Shown: one piece after another, positions 32,701 through 45,042 of the stretch
Numbering within the stretch: position 1 is the first letter of the stretch
How the letters are laid out: each line of letters starts with the position of its first letter
NCBI GenBank assembly: GCA_023055505.1
Contig: JALIRH010000099.1
Coordinates: forward strand, 201,001 to 265,000
Reading direction: 5' to 3'
DNA: 64,000 bases
Source of the DNA: Callipepla californica brunnescens
Lineage: Eukaryota; Chordata; Aves; Galliformes; Odontophoridae
Notes under the pieces: model-generated
What the model was told of the DNA's origin: nothing
Seen by the model: only the letters and a program-made list of their open reading frames with translations
Database searches by the model: none
Position numbers and translations under genes: made by a program

Positions 32701-35330
32701 CTAACCATACCCTAACCCTAACACTGACCCTACCCCTATCCCTGACCCTAACCCTTACTCTAACCCTTACCTATCCCTAACCCTACCCTAACCCTTAACC
32801 CGAACCCTACCCTAACCCTTACCCTAACCCCTAACCCTAACCCTACACTAACCCTCAAATCTAACCCTAATTCTACCCTAACCCTAACCCCTAACCCTAC
32901 CCTAACCCTAACCCTGACTCAAACCCTACCCTTAACCCCGACCCTAGCCCTACCCTAACCCTTACCCTGACACTACCCTAACATTTACCCTAACCTTTAA
33001 ACCTTACCTAACCATAACACTAATACTAAAACTAACCCTACCCTTACCCCTAACCCTACCCTAACCCTTTCCCTAACACTAACCCTAACCCTGCACTAAC
33101 CGTGACCCTAACCCCCAACCCCAACCCCTAAGCCCTAACCCTAACCCTGCCCCTAACCCCAACCCTACCCTAACCCTAACCCTGCCCCTAACCCTAACAC
33201 TAACCCCTAACCCTACCCTAGCCCTAACCCCTAACCCCTAATTTTAACCCTAACCCTTAACCCTAGCCCTACCCTAACCCTGCCCTAACCCTAACACTGA
33301 CCCTAACCCTATCCCTGACCCTAACCCTTAACCCTAACCCTACTCTAACACTTACCCTAACCCCTAACCCTAACCCTATCCCTTACCTAACCCTATCCCT
33401 ACACTAACCCTCAAATCTAACCCTAATTCTACCCTAACCCTAACCCCACCCTAAACCTAACCCTGACTCAAACCCTACCCTTAACCCTGACCCTAACCCT
33501 ACCCTAACCCTTACCTAACCCTAACCCTACCCTAACCCTAACACTACCCTAACATTTACCCTAACCCCTAACCCTTACCTAACCATAACACTAACACTAA
33601 AACTAACCCTACCCTAACCCCTAACCCTACCCTAACCCTTACCCTAACACTAACCCTAACCCTGCACTAACCGTGACCCTAACCCCTAACCCCAACCCCT
33701 AAGCCCTAACCCTAACCCTGCCCCTAACCCCAACCCTACCCTAACCCTAACCCTGCCCCTAACCCTCACACTAACCCCTACCCCTACCCTAGCCCTAACC
33801 CCTAATTTTAACCCTAACCCTTAACCCTAGCCCTACCCTAACCCTGCCCTAACCCTAACCATACCCTAACCCTAACACTGACCCTAACACTATCCCTGAC
33901 CCTAACCCTTACCTATCCCTAACCCTACCCTAACCCTACCCTAGCACCTAACCCTAACCCTATCCCTTACCTAACCCTAACCCAACACTACCCCTCAAAT
34001 CTAACCCTAATTCTACCCTAACACTAACCCCTAACCCTACCCTAACCCTAACCCTACCCTACCCCTGACTCAAACCCTACCCTTAACCCTCCTTAACCCT
34101 ACCCTAACCCTTACCTAACCCTAACCCTTCCCTAACCCTTAACCCTAACCCTACCCTAGCATTTACCCTAACCCCTAACCATAACCCTAACACTAACCCT
34201 AACCCTAACCTCACCCTACCCTAACCGTGACCCTAACCCCTAACCCCAACCCATAAGCCCTAACCCCAAACCCTTACCTAACCCAAACCCTACCCTAATC
34301 CTAACCCTAACCCTGCCCCTAACCCTAACACAAACCCCTAACCCTACCCTAGCCCTACCCTAGACCTAACCCTACCCTAGCCCTAACCCCTAACCCCTAA
34401 CCCAAACCCTAACCTTACCCTAAACCTACCCTAACCCTACCCTTACCCTAACTCTAACCCTAACACTAACCCTACCCTAACTCTTACCCTATCCCTAACG
34501 CTAAGCCCTAACCCTGACACTGACCCTAACTCCTAACCCTAACCCTTACCGAAAATTCTAATCCAACCCTAACCCTAACCCTACCCTAACCCTACCCATA
34601 CCCCTACCCCTACACTAACCCTTACCCTAACCCTTACCTATCCCTAACCCTAGCTCTACCCTAACCCTAACCCTTACCCTATCCCTAACCCTAACCCTTA
34701 CCCTAACCCTTACCTATCTCTAACCCTACCCTAACCCTTAACCCTAACCCTTAACCCTAACCCTACCCTAACCCTCCAATCTAACCCTAATTCTACTCTA
34801 ACCCTAACCCTACCCTAACCCTAAACCCTAACCCTACCATAACCCTATTGATGGACCCTAGTTCTACCCTAACCCTAACCCCTAACCCTAACACCTAACC
34901 CTAACACCTAACCCTTTGCTAACCCTATTGATGGACCCTAACTGTAACACTAACCCTACCCGTAATCCTACCCCTAACCCTTACCCAACCCTAACCCTAA
35001 CCCTTACCCTACCCTAACCCTAACCCTTACCCTAAACCTAACCCTACCCTAATTCTAACCCTAACCCTGACCCTATCCCTAAACCTAACCCCTGACCCTA
35101 ACCCCTAACCTTAACCCCTAACCCTAACCCTACCCTTACCCTAACCCTACACCCTAACCCTAAACCCTACCCTAACCTAACCCTAACCCTACCCTAACCC
35201 TAAAACCCTAACCCTACCTCACACCCTACCCTTAACCCTGACCCTAATACTTACCCTAACCATTATCTAACCCTAACCCTACCCCATCCCTACCCTACCC
35301 CTTAAACCTAACCCTAACCCTACCCTAACG
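26751..35330 (-). repeat. 8.6-kb scrambled telomere-like array (CCCTAA variants)
   Basis: Long array of CCCTAA mixed with CCCTACCCTAA, CCCCTAACCC and CCCTGACCC variants. Rare punctuating phrases recur: CTATTGATGGACCC-type at about 28,013, 28,090, 28,255, 28,580 (variant), 30,305, 31,976, 32,288 (variant), 34,846 and 34,924; and CCACCAGATCCCTAACCC at about 29,717 and 31,746. The repeats of these phrases show that blocks of kilobase size were duplicated inside the array. No gene. Confidence 0.92.
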
Positions 35331-36312
35331 GTGTCAGAATGTGACAGTCACAATATCAAAGTATCACAATGTCAGAATGTCAGTGTCACAAGGTTAGAAT
35401 TTCACAATGCCAAAATATCACAATGTGAGAATCTAAAAATGTCACAGTGTCAGAATGTCAGAATGCAAAAATGAAAGACTGTCACAATACCAGAAGGTAA
35501 AAATTTCACAGTCAGAATATTACAGTGTCACAATGTCAGAAGGTCGCATTTTCAGAATGTCAGTACGTGAGGATGTCAGAACGTCACAATGTCACAAAGT
35601 CAGAATATGAGAATGTCAGAATAACAGAATGTCAGAATGTGAGAACGAAATGATGTCAGAATGTGATTATGTGAGAATGTCCGAATTTCAGAATGTCAGA
35701 ATGTCACAACGTCAGAATGCAAGAATATCAGAATGTCCTAAGTTGAGAATGTCACAATGTATCTGAATAGAAGAATGTAACATTGGCACAATCTCAGAAT
35801 GTAACAAAGACATCACATCATAATGTCAGAATGTCAGAATTTCACAACTTCACAATGTCACAATGAGAGAATTTCAGAACGCAGCAATGTAACAATCTGA
35901 GAATGTCACAATATCAGATTGTCAGAATGTCAGAATGACAAAATGTGAGAATATCACAATATCACTATGCCAGATTCCCAAAATGCCACGATGTCACAAT
36001 CTCAGAATGTCAGAATCACAGAATTTGACACTGCGAGAATATCACAAAGTCACAAAGCCACAATGTCATAATATCACAATATCACAATGTCAGAATGTCA
36101 CTATGGCAGATTGTCAGAATGCCAGAACATCAGAAGGTGAGAATATAAGAATGTCAGAATGTCAGAATGTCACAATGAGAGAATATTAGAATGTCACAAT
36201 GTCAACATGTCAGAATGTGAGAAAGGGAGAATGTCATGATGTCAGAATGTCTTAATGTCAGAATGTCAAATCGTCACAACCTCCCAATTAAAATTCAGGG
36301 AATATGACTGTG
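35331..36312. repeat. 8-bp AATGTCAG/AATGTCAC tandem array, part 1
   Basis: Octamers such as AATGTCAG, AATGTCAC and AATGAGAG with imperfect phasing. Open frames read an 8-residue Asn-Val-x-Met-Ser-Glu-Cys-Gln repeat, an artefact of the period. Begins abruptly after the CCCTAA array with no spacer. Confidence 0.9.
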
Positions 36313-37235
36313 TGTGAAAGACAGCAACTGTTTTTGACTTTTGTTGTCTCAAAGCTTGCTTCATGAGGTCTTTCTGGCTAGAAGACTCTAATTGACAACT
36401 GCTTGGAGAAGCTGATCATCACAAAGGACAATAATACTTGTATGGCACCGAAAGTACTACTCCTGTTGATTTATCTGTTGGGCCAGATGTGTTGGGTGGG
36501 CACAAATCAAACTAATGCCAGAACACGGAGGCAGCTAAAGAAAGCAGGATAGACACCCTGTTGTCCCTACAAGACAAGCCTCTCTTAAAACAAAACACCC
36601 ACATGAATGGTGAGGAGCTTTCCTCCTTCAAGGTTTGAAAATTTAAAGCAAAACTGACCTTTAGGTTTAATCCCCTCGATAACCAGAGTCTGGAACGTGA
36701 TGAATATGCATGTGCTATACCTTTAAATAGCTATTCATTTCTCTCTTACGTGCGCATGTTTGGTGAAGCAATCCCCCATGTACCCAGCGCGCCGCTTGAC
36801 AGAACTCATTGGTGTGTCGAGTTGCTCAGTTGGTTTTCTCGACACCACTAAACCAAAGACTTTGAAGAAGAGACTTTCCTGAGGGAAAAACCTCTTTGGA
36901 AGAACCCCCCTGCACAGCGCCTGCTTGCTGCAAAACTTCCCGGCTTTCTCCCATCCCCCGCGGAGACCAGACGAATTCCTGAGACCAACGGACTACGGAC
37001 CTCGACAGATCCACGGTGCTGATGCTCTCTCTTTCTCTTTCTTGCTTTCTGCCAAGTCTCTTCGCTTTTCATCTCTTTTCTATCACCCATCTTCCCTTCC
37101 CCATATCCCTAAAAAACTACTTATTGTAATAAACTGGTTGGGCTAACATTTGAACCATTGCCTTTTAATCTCACCATCGGGTATACACATACATATAAAG
37201 AACCTCATCTCCCTCCTTTATTTTGGAGCGTGACA
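36313..37235 (+). mobile_element. Solo LTR-like element, 923 bp, with 5-bp target duplication
   Basis: Non-repeat segment with TG...CA ends (TGTGAAAG ... GCGTGACA) flanked by CTGTG on both sides (36,308-36,312 and 37,236-37,240). The joined flanks agree with other copies of the host repeat (for example near 38,175). Possible TATA-like TTTAAATAG near 36,721 and a polyadenylation signal AATAAA at about 37,127. A 36-codon frame from ATG 36,441 to TAG has a hydrophobic leader followed by N-Q-T and a basic R-T-R-R, resembling a signal peptide. No pol domain is present. The family name is not recognised. Confidence 0.75.
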
Positions 37236-38411
37236 CTGTGTCAAAACGTCACAATGAGAGAATATGAAAAAGTGAGAACATCACAATGACCGAATGTCAG
37301 AATGTCGCAATTAGAAAATCGGGGAATATCAAAATGTCACAACGTCACAATGAGAGATAATAACACCAAGTGAATGACAATGTCACAGTGTCACAATGAG
37401 AGGATCTCAGAATGTCAGAACTTCAAAATGTCAAAATGTCACAAAGTCCAAATATCACAATGACAGAATGTCAGAATGACAGATTCCCACAGTTTCAGAA
37501 TGTCAGAATGTGGTAATGAGAGAAAGTCAAAATATCGGAATGTCAGAATGTCACAAGGAGAGAATGTCAGAGTGTCACAATGCTATAATGTCAAAATGTC
37601 AGAACATCAGAAGGTCAGAATATCACAATGTCACAACGAGAGAACCTCAAAATGTCACCAAGAGAGACTGTCAAACTATCAGAATGTGAGAATGAGTGAA
37701 TGTCACAATGAGAGATGGCCACAATTTTAGAATGCCAGATTGTGAGAATGTCAGAATGTGAAAACGCCAGAATGGGAGTGAGTGAATGTCACAACATCAA
37801 AATGTCATAACGTCAGAATGTCAGAATGAACCAATGTGAGAGTGCCTGAATGTCACAGTATGAGAACGTCACAATATCACAAATCTCAGAATTTCAGTGT
37901 CAGAATGAGAGAATGTCACAATGCCACAATGAGAGAATGTCGCAATTACAGATTATTGATATATCAGAATGTCAGAATACGAGAAAGTGAGAATGTCCCA
38001 ATGTCAGAATATCAGAATGAGGGAAAGAGAGAATGTCATGATGCCAGAATGTCAAATTGTCACAAAGTCACAATATCACAATGAGAGAATATCAGAAAGT
38101 GAGAATATGCCAGTGAATGAATGACACATTGTGAGAATGTCAGAATGTCAGAACGTCAGAATATCAGAATTACAAAATCAGGGAATATGACTGTGTCACA
38201 ATGTCACAAAGAGAGAATATGAAAAAGTGAGAATATCACAACGACCGAATGTCAGAACGTGACAATGTCACAATGTCAGAATGAGGGAAAGAGAGAATGT
38301 CATGAAGTCAGAATGTCAACTTGTCACAATGCCACAATAGCACAGTAAGAGAATATCAGAAAGTGAGAATTATGACAGTGACTGAATGTCACGATGTGAG
38401 AAAGTCAGAAT
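37236..38411. repeat. 8-bp AATGTCAG tandem array, part 2
   Basis: Same octamer array resumed. Contains the recurrent marker ATCAGGGAATATGACTGTGTC (near 38,170; also at 36,295 and 39,010), evidence for longer units built from the octamer. Confidence 0.88.
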
Positions 38412-38750
38412 ATTAGTATAGGGCAAATAACCCCCAAAAAAGCACTCCATGGAAATTGTGCGAAAGGGGTATATTTTAGGTAGGCTTAAGAAAATGGTAT
38501 ACAAACAAGAAGAAAAGAGAGGAGCTCACCTTGATGATGGTCGAGGCTCGCTAATAACTCCAAAAGGGAGGGATCTCTAACAAGAGAACCTTCCCTGCTG
38601 GAGGTCAGCCCTTAAATGGGGTCTTGGCAGAGGTGGAGTCAAACTCCACCCCTTCCAATCACACTCACTTGTGCCCCTGCAGCTGACTCAGGGCTTGCCT
38701 CAGGTGATCAATCAGTGGTTCAGGCCATGATTCAACAGTTCCCATACAAT
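38412..38750 (-). mobile_element. Short LTR-like insertion
   Basis: About 335 bp of unique sequence in the octamer array. Its ends are short inverted repeats (GTATAGGG at the left, CCCATAC at the right). Read on the minus strand it starts TGTATGGGAAC and has a TTTAAGGG TATA-like element near its middle and a pyrimidine-rich second half, as in small retroviral LTRs. No clear target duplication was found, so orientation and class are tentative. Confidence 0.5.
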
Positions 38751-41065
38751 CAGAATGTCAGAATGTCACCATGAGAGTATCTCAGAATGTCACAATGTCA
38801 GAATGTCACAACGATAGAATGTCAAAATGGCAGCATGTGTCTGTGAGAGAATGTCACAATGACAGAATAGAAATATGTCAGAATATAGCAATGAGAGAAT
38901 GTTAGAATGCAACAATGTCAACATGTCAGAATGGGAGAAAGTGAGAATGTCATGATGTCAGAGTGTCTTAATGTCAGAATGTCAAATCTTCACTGTGTCA
39001 CAACTACAAGATTAGGGAATATGACTGTGTCAGAAAGTCACAATAAGAGGAGATGAAAAAGAGAGAATATCACAATGACCGAGTGTCACAATGTAAGAAA
39101 GTGAGAATGTGAGAATGTCAAAATGTCAGAATGACAGAATATCACTATGTCACAATGTCGCAATGTCTCAATGTCAGAATATCAATATGTAGCAGTGTAA
39201 GAACGTCACAAATACCACAATGGGAGAATGACAGATTGTCACGATTACAGAATTTCAGAATGTGAAAATATCAGAATGTCACAATGTCAGATTCTGAGAA
39301 TGTCACAATGACAGAATGTCAGAATGAAAGATTTTCCAAATTCCAGAATGTCACTATGTCACAACGTCAGAATGACGCATTGTCAAAATGCTAGAATGTC
39401 ACAATGTCACAAGGTGAGAACATCACAATGGCAGATTGTCATAATGCCAGAACATCAGAAGGTGAGAATATTAGAATGCCACAATGTCACAATGTCACCA
39501 TGAGAGTATCTCAGAATGTCACAATGTCAAAATGTCAGAATGAGGGAAAGAGAGAATGTCATGATGTCAGAATGTCTTAACGTCAGAATGTCAAATTGTC
39601 ACAACGTCACAATATCACAATGAGAGAATATCAGAAAGTGAGAATATGGCAATGACCGAATGACACATTGTGAGAATGTCAGAATGCCAGAATGTCAGAA
39701 TGTCACAATGTCAAAATGTGTGAATGTCTGAATGTCACCATGAGAGAGAGTCAGAGTTTTACAATGTCACAATGTGAGAATGTCTGAACGTCAGAATGAG
39801 GGAGAGTTAGAATTTCAGAATGTCACAGTGTCACAATGTCATCATGTCACAATATCAGAATGTTGCATTGTCACAATGTGAGAATGACAGGTTGTCACAA
39901 TTCCAGAATTTCAGAATGTCAACATGTCTGAATGTCACAATGTCACAATTTCACTATGTCACAACGCTAGAATGTCATAATATCAGAAAGTGAGAATATC
40001 ACAATGGCAGATTGTCATAATGCCAGAACTTCAGAAGGTGAGAATATTAGAATGTCACAATGTCACAATGTTACAATGTGAGTATCTCAGAATGTCACAA
40101 TGCCAGAATATCAGAATGGCAGAATATGAGAAAGTGAGAATGTCACAATGTCAAAATGTCAGAATGAGAGAAAGAGAGAATCTCATGATGTCGGAATGTC
40201 TTAATGTCAGAATGTCAAATTGTCACAACGTCACGATATCACAATGAGAGAATATCAGAAAGTGAGAATATGACAATGACCGAATGACACAATGTGAGAA
40301 CGTTAGAATGTGAGAATGTCAGAATTGGAGAATGTCACAGAGTCACAATGACAGATTGCCACAATTTCAGAATGTCAGTGTATCACAATGCCACAAAGTC
40401 ACAATATCAGTATGTCATGAAGATAGAATGTCACAATGACAACATATGACTGTGACAGAACGTCACAATGTCAGATGATAAATATGGCCGAAAATCACAA
40501 TGAGAGAATGTTAGAATGTCACAATGTTAACATGTCAGAACGTGAGAAAGTGAGAATGCCACAATGCCACGATGTGAGAATCTCACAATGTCACAATGAG
40601 AGAGAGTCAGAATTTCACAGTATCAGAATTTTGCATTGTCACAATGTGAGAATGACAGATTGTCACATTTCCAGAATTTCAGAATGTCACAATTCCAGAA
40701 TTTCAGAATGTCCAAATATCTGAATGTCACAATAGCAGAATGTGAGAGTATCACAATGACAGAATGTCAGAATGACAGGTTGTCACAATTCCAGAATGTC
40801 ACTATGTCACAATGCTAGAATGTCAGAATGTCAGAATGTGAAAATAGCACAAGGGCAGGTTGTCATAATGCCAGAACTTCAGAATGTGAGAATATTAGAA
40901 TGTCATAATGTCAGAATGGGAGAATGTCACAACGGCAGGTTGTCATAATTCCAGAAGTTCAGAATGGGAGAATATTAGAATGTAACAATGTTGCAATGTG
41001 ACAATGAGAGTATCTCAGAATGTCACAATGTCAGAATGTCAGAATGCCAGAATAAGAGAAAAGAA
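38751..41065. repeat. 8-bp AATGTCAG tandem array, part 3
   Basis: Continuation of the octamer array, with recurring phrases (ATGGCAGATTGTCATAATGCC near 39,427 and 40,003). Ends near 41,065, where the 11-bp repeat begins directly. Confidence 0.88.
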
Positions 41066-41793
41066 AGGTATGAGGAGGCTATGGGGAAGCTATGGGGCAG
41101 CTATTGGGCAGCAGTGGGGCAGCTATGGGGCAGTAGTAGGGCAGCTATAAGGCAGCTATGGGGCAGCAGTGGGGCAGCTATGGGGCGGCTATGAGGAAGC
41201 CATTGGGCAGCTATGGGGCAGAAGTGAGGCAGCAATCAGGCAGCAGTGAGGCAGCTATGAGGAGGCTATGGGGCAGCTATGGGTCAGCTATCGAGAGGCT
41301 ATGGGGCAGCTATGGGACGGCGATGAGGCAGACATGGGGCAGCTATGGGGGAGCAGTGAGGCAGCTATGGGGAGGCTATGGGGCAGTAGTTGGGCAGCTA
41401 TAGGGTGGCTATGGGGAAGCCATTGGGCAGCTATGGGGCAGTAGTGAAGCAGCTATGGGTCAGTAGTTTGGCAGCTATGACGAGGCTATGGGAAGGCCAT
41501 GGGGAAGCGATGGGGCAGCTCTGAGGCAGACAAAATGTAGCTATGGGGGAGCAGTGAGGCAGCTATGGGGTGGCTATGGGGCAGTAGTGGGGCAGCTATG
41601 GGGCAGCTATGAGGTAGCCATGGGGCAGCTATGGGGAAGCAGCGAGGGAGCTATGGGGTAGCAGTGAGGCAGCTATGATGAGGCTATGGGGAGGCTATGG
41701 GGCAGCCACGGTGCAGCTATGGGGCAGCAGTGGGGCAGCTATGGGCAGCAGTAAGGAAGCTATTGAGAAGGCTATGGGGGCAGCTATGGGGTG

Positions 41794-44270
41794 GCTATGG
41801 GGCAGTAGTGGGGTAGCTATGGGGCAGCAGTGAGGAAGCTAAGGGGAAGCAATGGGGCAGCTTTGAGGATGCTATTGGGAAGCCATGGGGCAGCAATGGG
41901 GCGGCTATGAGGCAGCGACGGGGAAGCTATGGGGCAGCAGTGAGGCAGGTATGGGGCAGTAGTAAGGCAGCTACGGGGCAGCAGTGGGGCAAATATGAGG
42001 AGGCTCTGAGGAAACTATGGGGCAGCTATGGGGCAGCAGTGAGGCAGTTATAGAACAGGTATGAGGCACTTATCAAGCAGCTATGGGTCAGCTATGAGGA
42101 GGCTATGGGGCAGATGTGGTGCAGCAGTGGGGCAGCTAAGGCAGCTATGGGGAGGCTATGGGGCAGCAGTGTGGGCAACTATGAGGAGACTATGGGGAGG
42201 CTATGAGGCAGCTATGGGGCAGTAGTCGGGCAGCTATTGGACGGCTATGAGGCAGCCATGGGGCAGCTATGGGGCAGCAGTGAGACAGCTATGGGGCAAG
42301 TATGGGGAGGCTATGGGGCAGCGACGGGGTGGCTATGGGGCAGTAGTGGGGCAGCTATGGTGAGGTTATGAGGCAGCCATGGGGTAGGTATGAGAAACCA
42401 GTGAGGCAGCTATGGGGCAGTAGTGGAGCAGCTATGAGGCAGCGGTGGGTCAGCTATGGGGTGGCTATGAGGCAGCAGTGGGTCAGCTATGGGGTGGCTA
42501 TGAGGCAGCCATGGGGCAGCTATGGGACAGCAGTGGGGCAGCTATGAGGTAGCCATGGGGCACCTATGGGGAAGCAGCGAGGGAGCTATGGGGTAGCAGT
42601 GAGGCAGCTATGAGGAAGCTATGGGGAGGCTATGGGGAGGCTATGGGGAGGCTATGGGGCAGATATGTAACGGCTATGAGGCAGCCACGGTGCAGTTATG
42701 GGGCAGCCACGGTGCAGCTATGGGGCAGCAGTAAGGAAGCTACGAGAAGGCTATGGAGGCAGCTATCGGGTGGCTATGAGACAGCTATGGGGCAACTATG
42801 AGGCAGCCGTAGGGCAGCTATGGTGCAGCAGTGAGGCAGCAATTAGGCAGAAGTTGGGCAGATATGGGGCAGCAGTGAGGCAGCTATGAGGAGGCTATGG
42901 GGCAGCTATGGGGCACGAGTGAGGCAGCTATGGGTTAGCTATGAGGAGGCCTTGAGGAGGCTATGGGGCAGATATGGGGCAGCAGTGGGGCAGCTAAGGC
43001 AGCTATGGGAAGGCTATGGGGCAGCAGTGTTGCAGCTATGAGGAGACTATGGGGAGGCTATGAGGCAGCTATGGGGCAGCAGTCGGGCAGATATAAGGCA
43101 GCTATTGGGAAGCAGTGGGGCAGCTATGGGGCGGCTATTAGGCAGCCTTTGGGCACCTATTGGGCAGCAGTGAGGCAGGTATGGGGCAGCTATGAGGACG
43201 TTATGGGGCAGCTATGGGGCAGCAGTGGGGCAGCAATAACGCAGTAGTGGGGCAGCTATGGGGCAGTAGTGGGGCAGCAATGAGGACGCTATAGGGAGAC
43301 TATGGGGCATGTATGGAGCGGCTAGGAGGCAGCTATGGGGCAGGTATGAGGCAGCCATGGGGTGGCTGTGGGGCAGCAGTGAGGCAGCTATGAAGAGGCT
43401 ATGGAAATGCTATAGGGCAGCAGTGGGGCAGCTACGGAGCGGCTATGAGGCAGCCATTTTGCATCTATGGGGCAGCAGTGGGGCAGCTACAAGGAAGCTA
43501 TAGGGCAGCTATGGGACAGCAGTGGGGCAGCTATGGTGCGGCTATGAGGCAGCCATGAGGCAGACACGGGGCAGCAGTGGGGCAGCTATGGTGCGGCTAT
43601 GAGGCAGCCATGAGGCAGATATGGGGCAGCAGTGGGGCAGCTATGAGCAGGCTTTGGGGCGGCTGTGGAGCAGCAGTGGGGAAGCTATGGGGCAGTAGTG
43701 GGGCAACTATAAGTTAGCAGTGGGGCAGCTATGGGGCGGCTATGGGGCAGCAGTGGGGCAGCTATGAGGAGGTTATGGGGCAGCCATTGGCAGCTATGGG
43801 GCTGCAGTGAGGCAGCAATGGGGCAGCAGTGGGGCAGCTATGGGGCGGTTCTAAGGCAGCAGTGATGCAGATATCGAGCAGCTCTGAGGAGGCTATGAGG
43901 CCGCTATGAGGCAGTAGTGGGGCAGCTATGGGGCAGCAGTGGGGTGGCTATGTGGCAGCAATGGGGCAGCCATGGGGCAGGTATGGGGCTGCAGTGGGAC
44001 AGCTATGAGGAGGCTATTGGGCAGGTATAGAGCGGCTATGTGGCAGTAGTCGGGCAGCTATTGGGCAGCTATTGGGAAGCCGTGGGGCAGCTATCGGGCG
44101 GCTATTATACAGCCATGGAGCAGCTATGGTGCAGCAGTGTTGCAGCTATGAGGAGGCTATGGGGAGGCTATGGAGCAGCTATGGGGCGGCTATCTGGTGG
44201 CTATGAGGCAGCTATCGGGCAGCTCTGAGGAGGCTATGGGGCCACTATGAGGCAGTAGTGGGGCAGCTAT
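41794..44270 (+). repeat. Segmental duplication inside the 11-bp array, copy 1
   Basis: Nearly identical to 45,043-47,552. Offset is 3,249 at the left, 3,260 around 42,698 and 3,282 from 42,963 on. The steps of 11 and 22 bases are whole repeat units gained in copy 2. Confidence 0.88.
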
Positions 44271-45042
44271 GGGGCAGCAGTGGGGCAGCTATGGGCAGCA
44301 GTAAGGAAGCTATTGAGAAGGCTATGGGGGCAGCTATGGGGTGGCTATGGGGCAGCTATAGAGCGGCAATGTGGCAGTAGTGGGGCACCTATAAGGCAGC
44401 TATGGGGCAGCAGTGGGACAGCTATGGGGCGGCTATTAGGCAGCCATGGGGTGGCAATGGGGCAGCAGTGAGGCAGCTATGGGGCGGCTATGGGGCTGAA
44501 GTGGGGCAGCTATGAGGAGTCTCTTGAGAGGCTATGGAGCAGCTATGGGGCAGCAGTGGGGTAGCAGGAGGAGACTATGGGGAGGCTATGAAGAAGGTAT
44601 GGGGCAGCTATGGGGCGACTATGGGGCAGCAGTTGAGCAGCTATGGGGCAGCCATGGGGCAGCTATGTGGCAGTAGTGAAACAGCTATGGTGTAGCTATA
44701 AGCGAGCCTTGGGGCAGCAAGGGGCAGTAGTAAGGCAGCTTTGGGGCAGCAGTGGGGCAGCTATGATGAGACTATGGGAAGGCCATGAGGAAGCTATGGG
44801 GCATCTTTGAGGCAGACAAAAAGTAGCTGTGGGGCTGCAGTGAGGCAGCTATGGGGCAGCTGTGGGGCAGCTATTGTGTAGCAGTGAGGCATCTATGAGG
44901 AGGCTATGGGGAGGATATGAGGCAGTTATGGGGCAGAAGTGAGGCAGCTATGGGGTGGCTATAGGGCAGCAGTGGGGCAGGTATGGGGCAACAAAGAGGC
45001 AGCCATGGGGCAGCAGTGGGGCAGCTTTGAGGCTACGGGGCG

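Noticed and set aside
35331..41065. Possible CRISPR-like spaced repeat
   Set aside because: It is a continuous octamer array without spacers in vertebrate DNA.
35935..41194. Cys/Met/Ser-rich frames (N-V-R-M-S-E-C-Q)
   Set aside because: Translation of the 8-bp repeat with period eight codons; no start context or domain.
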